Shown here one piece after another: positions 4,574-11,253 of a DNA stretch of 11,531 bases; within the stretch, counting starts at the first letter, position 1, and each line of letters starts with the position of its first letter. This DNA is from Planctomycetes bacterium UBA1135 (lineage in GTDB: Bacteria > Planctomycetota > UBA1135): positions 1 to 11,531 of the forward strand of contig DCAK01000015.1 of NCBI GenBank assembly GCA_002311925.1, in the 5' to 3' direction. The position numbers and the translations under genes were made by a program. Under the pieces are notes generated by a model, which saw nothing but the letters and a program-made list of their open reading frames with translations, was not told the DNA's origin and did no database searches.

Positions 4574-7147
4574 ATGAGCCTCCGCCTGCGCTGGAAATCA
4601 TCCGATTTCGAAGAAGAAGCCGTCTTCACCCTTCGGGGGAAGGGATTGGCCTTGGGTTGCTCCAAGGAATCCGGATCCCTGGACCGCGTCGGATCCCTTG
4701 AAGAGGGCGCGACTGGAATCGAGGTGGGCAATCCTGGCAAGGAGGGCCGGGTTGAGCTTCTCGCTCATGGTGACATCGAATTTCTTTCCGGGGAAAAGAC
4801 CTTCCGAAGGGTCCGCATCAAGACCGGCGCTCAGGTGGAATTCCGCTCCGGGAAATGGTCGGGAGAACTCATTCTTGAAGGCAAACCCCTGGAGGACGAT
4901 CCCTTGGTCGGAAAGGAGCTGGGTGGATACAAGGTTTTGAGCCGCCTTGGAGCCGGCGGGGTTGGAATCGTTTACCGAGCCTTGCAGTTGAACTTGGACC
5001 GCGAAGTGGCCCTGAAGGTGTTGAATCCGAAAGCTGCCGAATCTCCCGTCATGGTGGCTTCCTTTCACAGGGAAGCCCAGGCCGCAGGTCGGCTCAGCCA
5101 TCCAAACCTTGTCCAGGTCCATGATGTGGGGAAGGGGAATGGCCTCCATTTCTTTTCCATGGAAATCGTTCCTGGCGGGAACCTCGAGGAGAAGCTCGAT
5201 GAGTCGGGCCCCATGCCCTGGCGTGATGCGGTGGAAGCGGTCAGGGACTGTGCCATGGCCCTTGCATTCGCCCAGGAACACGAACTCGTCCACCGCGATG
5301 TCAAGCCTGAGAATCTCATGGTGGGAGCTTCCGGAAACCTGAAATTGGCCGACCTCGGACTTGCCGCAACCCGGGGTCTTGTCGAGAAGGAGGTGGCAGG
5401 GGGGACCCCCCATTTCATGGCTCCCGAAGCATTCGGGGGAAGAAACATTGATGGTCGGGCAGACCTTTATTCCTTGGGCTGCACCCTCTATCGATTGCTG
5501 ACGGGGGAGACCGTGTTCAAAGGCCCCGGCGTCAGGGAGATTCTTCGCGCCCACCGAGAAAAGAACCCTCCCCCACTCCCTCCCGAAATTCAGGCTCCCG
5601 CGGCACTCGAATCCCTGCTGTCGGACCTGCTGGAAAAAAATCCGGAAAACCGGCCCGATCAAGCTTCGGATGTCGTTGCCCGTTGCGAAACCTTGCTCGC
5701 GGGCAAGGCTTCCAGGAAGTCGTTGGCGGTCGTCGGAGTGATTGCACTTGGCGCAATAGGCTTTGCAATCTGGCAAGCCATGCAGCCCGAGCCGGAAATG
5801 GAAACGGAGACCATCGTGGAATATGTCCAGGTGGGAGACGAGGGCGCCACTGCCGAGGCCATCCTGCTCCGGATGGAATTGGCATGGGCCAATACGGAAA
5901 ATATAAAAAATTCCACCGAGAAGATTTCAGCTCTTGAAGCCTTCCTGGGTTCCTATCCATCCAGCCCTCACGCTGAAGGCGCCCGACAAGCTCTGGGGGT
6001 CCTGGTCCAGGCCAGGGATTCCGCCAAGGCCGAAGAGGAGGCCCGCGTTCGAAAGGAAGCGACCGCTTGGGAGGAATTGGAAACCCGGATCGATGCCTGC
6101 CTCGAGCAAGGGCACCCCTGCTTGGCCTTGGAGGCTCTCGCCTCCTTCAGCTTGGGCGAACACCCTCGTGGAATGGAATTGAACGGAAAGATTCGCCTTG
6201 CCGGAGATGCAATCCTTTCCCAAGGCTTGGCTCTTCACAAGAAGGCACTCCAGGATGGTGACCACGACGGGAGTCGTGAAGCCCTCGCTTTTCTTCGGGA
6301 AGGGCTTCAAGCCTCGGACGTAGGGAGCCCCAGCCCCTGGGCAGAGGACATCCAGCGCGCAGATGAGAAGGGTGCCCGCTTTTTCGTGGCCCTCAAAGGG
6401 GCGGCTTTTCAAACCGACCGCATTCACCTGATTGCCGCCTTGACTGGGAGCATTTCCCGAGGATTGGAGGCCCTTGATTTGAATGCGGGGGCCCTTGAAT
6501 GGACCGAGGCATGTGGTGAGCTTGGGCATGCCCGGCTTGGAGTCCTTGCCAGCAGGGAATCGCCCTTTTTCAAATTGGCCGCCCGGGGGGCGGACTCCCT
6601 CAGGGCTCGGCTTGGAGCTGGAGAGGAATTCTTTACCGTCGAGCCTTCAGGCGGAAAGAGAGTGCGCGTCCTGGGCATCGAAGGCAGGGGCCTCGCCATC
6701 ATGGTGCAGATTCGCGGCGAGCGTGTCCGAAGAATCGACCCCATCGTTTCATGGCTCCGGCCGGAATCCTTTTCAGGTCTCCTCAGGTCCGTTCTCTCCC
6801 CAAGTCGGCCGCCGGAAGAGGCTTGCGCCCTTCACCTTTTAGCCGGCCAATTCAATCTGGCCAACCAGATCCGCAAATGGGAGGAGACCCCCGGGCCGGA
6901 GAAATTCCAAGCCTTTGCCAGCGAAGCAAGGGCCTGGGTGGATCGCATGCCCAGGAAAATGGTGAATCCTCCGGATTGGTACCAGCGCCATCTGGAGGAA
7001 TTTGAGAAATTCGCCCTTTTCGGCGAAGCCATGGCCAGGGGCGAAATTTATCTCGGGCAATTGCACCTTGAACAAATTTTGGATCATTTCTCCCTGATGG
7101 GGGTGTGGACTTCCGAGGGTTCCTCCCTGTGGGGGCTTACTCCTTGA
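4574..7147 (+). CDS. Transmembrane serine/threonine protein kinase with unrecognised N- and C-terminal regions
   Basis: An 857-residue Hanks-type kinase. Residues 1-110 form a probably beta-rich region that I do not recognise; it lacks obvious FHA motifs. The kinase domain spans about 115-376: glycine loop LGAGGVGIVY (125-134), Lys148 in EVALKVL, Glu167 in the C helix, HRDVKPEN (240-247), DLG at 260-262 in place of DFG, GTPHFMAPE (277-285) and DGRADLYSLGC (293-303). All catalytic residues are present, so an active kinase is expected. One transmembrane helix lies at about 383-400, which puts about 455 C-terminal residues outside the cytoplasmic membrane. That part starts acidic (PEPEMETETI), is then largely helical with an Ala/Glu-rich, possibly coiled stretch (about 477-505), has a beta-like segment at about 685-722 (FFTVEPSGGKRVRVLG...), and ends in more helices. 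The gene starts 6 bp after the YggS gene and overlaps purN by 4 nt if purN starts at its TTG. No Shine-Dalgarno is obvious. Substrate and signal are unknown. Confidence 0.93.
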   Translation: MSLRLRWKSSDFEEEAVFTLRGKGLALGCSKESGSLDRVGSLEEGATGIEVGNPGKEGRVELLAHGDIEFLSGEKTFRRVRIKTGAQVEFRSGKWSGELILEGKPLEDDPLVGKELGGYKVLSRLGAGGVGIVYRALQLNLDREVALKVLNPKAAESPVMVASFHREAQAAGRLSHPNLVQVHDVGKGNGLHFFSMEIVPGGNLEEKLDESGPMPWRDAVEAVRDCAMALAFAQEHELVHRDVKPENLMVGASGNLKLADLGLAATRGLVEKEVAGGTPHFMAPEAFGGRNIDGRADLYSLGCTLYRLLTGETVFKGPGVREILRAHREKNPPPLPPEIQAPAALESLLSDLLEKNPENRPDQASDVVARCETLLAGKASRKSLAVVGVIALGAIGFAIWQAMQPEPEMETETIVEYVQVGDEGATAEAILLRMELAWANTENIKNSTEKISALEAFLGSYPSSPHAEGARQALGVLVQARDSAKAEEEARVRKEATAWEELETRIDACLEQGHPCLALEALASFSLGEHPRGMELNGKIRLAGDAILSQGLALHKKALQDGDHDGSREALAFLREGLQASDVGSPSPWAEDIQRADEKGARFFVALKGAAFQTDRIHLIAALTGSISRGLEALDLNAGALEWTEACGELGHARLGVLASRESPFFKLAARGADSLRARLGAGEEFFTVEPSGGKRVRVLGIEGRGLAIMVQIRGERVRRIDPIVSWLRPESFSGLLRSVLSPSRPPEEACALHLLAGQFNLANQIRKWEETPGPEKFQAFASEARAWVDRMPRKMVNPPDWYQRHLEEFEKFALFGEAMARGEIYLGQLHLEQILDHFSLMGVWTSEGSSLWGLTP

Positions 7148-7758
7148 CCGCTCGGCTCGTGCTCCTTGCATCCGGAGGGGGCCGAACGGTGGTCAACTTT
7201 CACGAGGTCCTTGGGCGCGGGCAACTGGACGCCTTCATCGCCCGAGTCATCGTTTCAAATCCCAACTCGGGCGCCCTTGAGAAAGCCGAGAATCTCGGGT
7301 TGCCGACCACCGTGATCGGAAAGGAGAGTCACCCCAATCCCGAAGAACGAGAAGACGCGTTGATCGCGACAATCAGGAAGGAGTCCCCGGATTGGATTCT
7401 CATGGCGGGATGGATGAATCTTCTCCCCATTCCGAAGGATTTTGAAGGCAGGGCGGTGAATATTCATCCCGCACTGCTTCCAGCATGGGGTGGGAAGGGG
7501 TTTTGGGGACGCCATGTCCATGAAGCGGTGGCTTCTGCAGGGCATCGTTTCAGCGGGTGCACGGTGCACTTCGCTTCCGCTGAATATGACCGGGGCCCCT
7601 GCATTCTTCAGGAAGGAGTGCTCCTTTCCGCTCATGCGGATTCAGCAATCATCGCCACCTCTGTATTCGAGGCGGAAAAGAGAGCCTATCCCGAAACGCT
7701 GCGGCTTCTCTTGCAGGGCCGCGTTCGCTTGAAAGGCAGCCAGGCGGTTTGGGCCTAG
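7144..7758 (+). CDS. purN: Phosphoribosylglycinamide formyltransferase PurN
   Basis: GAR transformylase: transfers a formyl group from 10-formyl-THF to glycinamide ribonucleotide, the third step of purine synthesis, in the cytoplasm. With a TTG start it has 204 residues, normal for the family. Evidence: ARLVLLASGGGRTVVNF (3-19) as the first strand and phosphate loop; RVIVSNPNSGALEKAENLGLP (34-54) as the second; AGWMNLLP (88-95); NIHPALLP (107-114) with Asn107 and His109; GCTVHF with His142; and EYDRGPCILQ with Asp149. Asn107, His109 and Asp149 match the known catalytic triad. The phosphate loop reads GGGRTVV rather than GNGSNLQ, an unusual change. The frame is open upstream to a GTG at 7105, with other GTGs at 7129 and 7159. 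TTG at 7144 is preferred because it places the first strand as in relatives, overlaps the kinase stop (TTGA), and has GGGGG 8 nt upstream. This start is uncertain. Confidence 0.9.
   Translation: MTARLVLLASGGGRTVVNFHEVLGRGQLDAFIARVIVSNPNSGALEKAENLGLPTTVIGKESHPNPEEREDALIATIRKESPDWILMAGWMNLLPIPKDFEGRAVNIHPALLPAWGGKGFWGRHVHEAVASAGHRFSGCTVHFASAEYDRGPCILQEGVLLSAHADSAIIATSVFEAEKRAYPETLRLLLQGRVRLKGSQAVWA
7755..7758. other. Second shared CTAG carrying stop codons of two convergent genes
   Basis: purN ends with TAG at 7756-7758 and the DUF4340 gene ends with TAG at 7757-7755. As at 3024-3027, one CTAG palindrome ends both genes, with no separate terminator. Confidence 0.9.
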
Positions 7759-9041
7759 AGCTTGGCGTGTACTGCCAGGAAATCGGCAACAGTTCCGGCC
7801 AGGTCGAAATCAACGATTGAATGCCGGTCCCACCGGGACCCCACTACTCCGCTCCCCCACCAGGTCAGCACTTCGGGACGCTTCAAGCCTGCCGACCGGG
7901 ACAGGGTGACGGTTCCAATCGGGGGAGAAGAAGGCGCATCCACCCCTTCCACCTCTCGGATTTGAGAGACTTCGCGTATCCAAGCATCCAAAAAGGAATG
8001 CCCCTGGGAGGACAGCGGGCCGGAGCCTTCCCGTGTCCAGCCCTGGGGGGTCTTCAGGAAAGTTGCATCCTTTCCTTCAGTATCGAATCGAATTGCGAAA
8101 ATTTCCTGCCCGGGGATCTGGACAAGCTGCGAGGACCGAAGATCTTCTGCAGTATGCGCAAGAAGTCCCAAGTCCGAGAGAAGAAAACGCGGATGAAAGG
8201 AGCGGTCCTCGTCGATTGCGACGCTCCCCGCGAAGCGAGTCCGCTGAAGGAGGTGATTGGAATCCAGGGACGGGATTGAATAAAGAGAAAGAGATCCCAC
8301 CAGCCCCCCCCCGGGGGATGGGGGCGCCAGAAAGGCGTCGGTCGGAAGGTAATCGGCGCGGGCGCCCAGAAGACGTTGAAGGGTTCCGATTCGGAGTGGA
8401 TCCATGGGCGCCATGAATGGTTCGGATAGGACCCACTGGGAACCGGCCTTTCGCAAGAAGAAGCCCTCTCCGACGGCTGGTTGCCAGTGGATTCCCGCAA
8501 CCTTTCCCGGTTCACGGACAAGACGCCTGTCCCGCCAATCCTGGGGAGTTCGATTGAGTCGACTCCAGGCATTGAGCCCGATCTTGACCCGGACCCCATC
8601 TCTTTTCCCGGCCACCCAGTCCCCAGCGGGGTCGCGCGCGCCAAGACGAAGAAGGAATGAATTGCCATCCGAAAAATGGAGGACGAGGGACTTGCTCGCC
8701 GGTTCCAACCCAAGATCCCTGTCGGACATCTTCCTCCATGCTTGGGGAGCTTCGCCCCAGTCCCGGCCAGCCATGACCCGTTCGAAATCAATCAGATGAG
8801 CAGGCTCCACGAAATCATCCAAAGGCTCAAGGAGGCGAGGAACTCCTGAGACCTTGATGTGAACCTGGGATTCGGTCCTCGAATCGTGGATTTCAATCTC
8901 ATCAAGCAGGCTCAGTGAAAAAGGGCAAAGGCTGTCGGTGTCCGGAGGAATTGGCGCCTTGCGAAAGCCGGCCCAGGTAAGGAAACCCGCGATTGCCGCC
9001 AAAGCTAAAGCGGCCCCAGCCATCCTCTGCGTGGGTCTCAT
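7755..9041 (-). CDS. DUF4340 domain-containing protein
   Basis: A 428-residue membrane-anchored protein of unknown function. Residues about 7-25 form one hydrophobic N-terminal helix, followed by a Pro-rich linker (29-36) and a long extracytoplasmic part rich in beta-strand/turn patterns of the DUF4340 type: repeated W/G blocks such as RDLGLEPASKSLVLHF, FLLRLGARDPAGDWVAG, SRLNRTPQDWRDRRLV, GFFLRKAGSQWVLSEP, and a late copy ATFLKTPQGWTREGSG. Proteins of this type usually sit beside GldG-like ABC auxiliary genes, as here. The frame extends to 9206, but that part lies within the GldG gene. The ATG at 9041 overlaps the GldG stop as ATGA and starts directly before the membrane helix, so it is preferred, although no good Shine-Dalgarno is seen and Met7 is an alternative. 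A G9 tract codes for Gly244-246. It is the last gene of the ABC module. Confidence 0.82.
   Translation of the reverse strand: MRPTQRMAGAALALAAIAGFLTWAGFRKAPIPPDTDSLCPFSLSLLDEIEIHDSRTESQVHIKVSGVPRLLEPLDDFVEPAHLIDFERVMAGRDWGEAPQAWRKMSDRDLGLEPASKSLVLHFSDGNSFLLRLGARDPAGDWVAGKRDGVRVKIGLNAWSRLNRTPQDWRDRRLVREPGKVAGIHWQPAVGEGFFLRKAGSQWVLSEPFMAPMDPLRIGTLQRLLGARADYLPTDAFLAPPSPGGGLVGSLSLYSIPSLDSNHLLQRTRFAGSVAIDEDRSFHPRFLLSDLGLLAHTAEDLRSSQLVQIPGQEIFAIRFDTEGKDATFLKTPQGWTREGSGPLSSQGHSFLDAWIREVSQIREVEGVDAPSSPPIGTVTLSRSAGLKRPEVLTWWGSGVVGSRWDRHSIVDFDLAGTVADFLAVHAKL
8304..8317 (-). repeat. C5G9 homopolymer tract inside the DUF4340 gene
   Basis: On the coding (minus) strand CCCCC is followed directly by nine G, coding Pro-Gly-Gly-Gly at about residues 243-246. 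On the plus strand it is nine C (8304-8312) then five G (8313-8317). The reading frame is intact at this length. Such tracts are prone to slippage and to sequencing error. Confidence 0.85.
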
Positions 9042-10510
9042 CGCCGCCGCCGCCACCAGGCCAGGAAGGCGAGCAGGAATGCGGTTCCCGGCAGGGCAAG
9101 GATGGAAAGGTTGGCAATGCGCAAGCGCTGATCCGGGTTTGGAGACCATGGCTGATTGGCCAAGGTGAGCAATTGGCTTTCCTCGAGGGAGCCCCCCCGA
9201 AACCACCGAAGTGAGGAAGCCAGAAAATCTCGGGACAGGGTGGCCCCTCTTCCCCGGAGGGCGAGGCCTGAGCCAAGAACCAAGGCTTTTCCGGGTCGAG
9301 AGAGATTGGACGGAGCCAACAACTCGGCGGACAGAACAAGGGCGTGAATCCCGAAGGTCTCCTTGGGGCCCCTTGAGAAATCCGGAGGGTTGTCGGTTTC
9401 CAACCAGGCTACGGCTCGACTACGAGCAAGCCGCTCCCTGGAATACCGATTGTCGCCCCTGCCCAGCGACAATGGACGACAACCGGGAAGAAAGAGCCCT
9501 CTGCGGGAATTGCAAAGGACTCGAGTCACCGGGTGATTTGCGCTGAGTTGGCCAGGAGAGATTTCCAAATCGGAACAGCCTGGACTTCCTTCCACCAACC
9601 CCGCAGTGGTTCGAATGGGTTCGCAAACGATTCCGTCCATGAAGGAAAAGCCCAGGGGCTGGAGAACTCGATGCCAAAAGTCGACGATGGATTGGGATCC
9701 CGGAGGCCCGAGGCCCAAGAGCAGGCTTCCTCCCTCATGAACCCACTGGACGATTGCTTCCTGGTCGCGGCTCCCCATGGGTCGAGTTTGGCCTGCGACC
9801 ACCAACAGGTCCATGGGCCCGGCTCGGGAAGCCCCGGAAACCCATTCGACTTCCCAGCCTTCAGATTTGAAAATCGAGGAAAGGGGACCCAGTCCTTGGG
9901 GGTCGCCCAAATCCCCTTGCCCGCTTCCACCAACAAAAATGGCCTTTGGAGGTTGCCCGGAACTCAGAAAAAGGGCCGCATTACCCAGGGCGGAGTCGGC
10001 CCTTTCCCGCAGAAGTCGGGCAGGCTCTCCCCGAGGCCCGGCCTCAGCGACCTGGAATAGATCTTGAAAACGCAAGGACTCCTTTCGGTTCCCGTATTCG
10101 AGAAAGAGGACTTGGCCGGGAATTCTCTTCAGCCTGGCCTCGGCGGCCGATGCTTCCACCAGGCTGCTTCCCCTTTGGTGGATTTTAACATCCAGTTTCC
10201 CGTTGGATTGAATCCTTGCGCTCTCGGCAAGGGTCCTCAGGCGATTGAACGCTTTGGGATACACGGCTGAGCCATTGGCCAAAAACCTCCTTTCGTCAGG
10301 AAAGAGAAAGAGGGTCAATCTGCCTCCCCCCTGGAACTGGTTGAGCGCCTCCGCGGTCCGAGAAGAAACCCCCCCTTCTCCCGAATGATTCCAGTCCCAT
10401 TGAACCCTGAATTCCGGCCTTGAAAAGAAAAAAAGGGTCGCGAAAACCAAACCTGCCCCGCCGAGGGCCAGGCCCAGGAGGAGGCCAATGAACTTCCCTC
10501 CAGGAATCAT
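9038..10510 (-). CDS. GldG-like ABC transporter auxiliary protein
   Basis: A 490-residue protein with a hydrophobic helix near each end (about 7-29 and 467-485) and a large extracytoplasmic middle, ending in RRRR, which should be cytoplasmic. The middle has the ABC-transporter auxiliary (GldG-type) layout: SRTAEALNQF (50-59), GRLTLFLFPDERRF (63-76), VKIHQRG, VLFLEYGNRKESLRFQDLF (134-152), ALGNAALFLSSGQPPKAIFVGGSGQGD (about 174-200), LSSIFKSEGWEVEWV (210-224), DLLVVAGQTRPMGSRDQEAIVQWVHEGGSLLLGLGP (about 234-269). The last two blocks resemble the glutamine-amidotransferase-like fold usual in these proteins, and I see no catalytic Cys there. In Bacteroidota GldG belongs to the gliding/secretion ABC complex; in other phyla its role is unknown. 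The start at 10510 has GGAGG 8 nt upstream and overlaps the permease stop by 4 nt. Confidence 0.87.
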   Translation of the reverse strand: MIPGGKFIGLLLGLALGGAGLVFATLFFFSRPEFRVQWDWNHSGEGGVSSRTAEALNQFQGGGRLTLFLFPDERRFLANGSAVYPKAFNRLRTLAESARIQSNGKLDVKIHQRGSSLVEASAAEARLKRIPGQVLFLEYGNRKESLRFQDLFQVAEAGPRGEPARLLRERADSALGNAALFLSSGQPPKAIFVGGSGQGDLGDPQGLGPLSSIFKSEGWEVEWVSGASRAGPMDLLVVAGQTRPMGSRDQEAIVQWVHEGGSLLLGLGPPGSQSIVDFWHRVLQPLGFSFMDGIVCEPIRTTAGLVEGSPGCSDLEISPGQLSANHPVTRVLCNSRRGLFLPGCRPLSLGRGDNRYSRERLARSRAVAWLETDNPPDFSRGPKETFGIHALVLSAELLAPSNLSRPGKALVLGSGLALRGRGATLSRDFLASSLRWFRGGSLEESQLLTLANQPWSPNPDQRLRIANLSILALPGTAFLLAFLAWWRRRR

Positions 10511-11253
10511 GGAACCAACCTCCGAGCGGCAAGGCGAAGCCAGGTCAGAAAAAGGAAAAAGAGAGTCAGGGAAATGAAGAAAACCAGGGAGTAGGAATCA
10601 ATTATCCCAGCGGAAAAATTCCGGTCCAGCATATTGGGGACATGGAATGCCTGGGCCAAGATTCCGGCGAATCCAGGAGCCCCTTCAAAGAGAACGGGTA
10701 GGAACAAGAGGCAGTAGTTGGCAGCCGCCCCACCACCAGCGGCGAGGATCAGGTTTCCGCCCCACGAGGAGGCCCATAGACCTGTTGCCAAGAAGAGGAA
10801 ACTGACACAAAGCGCGCCCAGGAATCCCGCGAAGATCCGTGGCCAGTCGAGCAAGGCTCCCTGGGTTTGGAGGATGAAGAAGAGAACCAGGACTCCACCC
10901 CAGAAAAGGAGAAAGAAAAACACAGCGGCAAGGAATTTTCCGGCGACGATGACCCCGTCCCTGACGGGAGCCGTCAGAAGGGACTCAAGGGAACCGGTGC
11001 GATGTTCCTCGGCAAATAGAGCAAGGGTCAGGAGAGGGGGAAAGGCGGGAAGCAGAAGCCAAACTAGGAGTCCGCTCCCGAACAGGTAATTGGGGAGGAG
11101 GCCAAGGTCATCCTGGACGCCGGGTGAATGGTCCAGGAGATAGACGAAAAAGAGCCCATTCAAAAGGAACCAAAAGCCCAGGAGGCCGAAAGCCCATGGG
11201 CCTCCCAGCAGGCACAGGACCTCCTTCTTCAAAATGGCAATCAGAGGTCTCAT
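10507..11253 (-). CDS. ABC-2 type permease (GldF-like)
   Basis: A 248-residue integral membrane subunit with about six hydrophobic helices (about 20-40, 60-80, 104-128, 138-160, 165-190, 221-241). The ABC-2 hallmark FAEEHRTGSLESLLTAPV (80-97) follows the second helix and matches the EExxxGTxExLLTxP pattern that contacts the ATPase. It should form a transporter with the ATPase encoded just upstream (11250-11531). Its substrate cannot be read from the sequence, and GldG-linked permeases have no agreed substrate. The start at 11253 has AAGGAG 7 nt upstream and overlaps the ATPase stop as ATGA. Its own stop overlaps the GldG start in the same way, so the module is probably translated as a coupled set. 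Confidence 0.92.
   Translation of the reverse strand: MRPLIAILKKEVLCLLGGPWAFGLLGFWFLLNGLFFVYLLDHSPGVQDDLGLLPNYLFGSGLLVWLLLPAFPPLLTLALFAEEHRTGSLESLLTAPVRDGVIVAGKFLAAVFFFLLFWGGVLVLFFILQTQGALLDWPRIFAGFLGALCVSFLFLATGLWASSWGGNLILAAGGGAAANYCLLFLPVLFEGAPGFAGILAQAFHVPNMLDRNFSAGIIDSYSLVFFISLTLFFLFLTWLRLAARRLVP
10519..10523 (-). promoter_or_regulatory. Ribosome binding site of the GldG-like gene
   Basis: Reads GGAGG on the minus strand, 8 nt before the ATG at 10510 and within the end of the permease gene. It supports that start. Confidence 0.75.

Noticed and set aside
5634..5640. A7 run (A AAA AAT) in the kinase gene as a frameshift site
   Set aside because: No downstream stimulatory structure was recognised, the zero frame gives an intact 857-residue protein, and A_AAA_AAT is a weak slippery site.
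4598..5776. 392-codon open frame antisense to the kinase
   Set aside because: It lies opposite a clear kinase domain, shows no domain pattern, and follows the composition expected of a shadow frame.
9042..9206. 55-codon N-terminal extension of the DUF4340 gene
   Set aside because: It lies within the GldG-like gene. The ATG at 9041 directly precedes the membrane helix and overlaps the stop by 4 nt.
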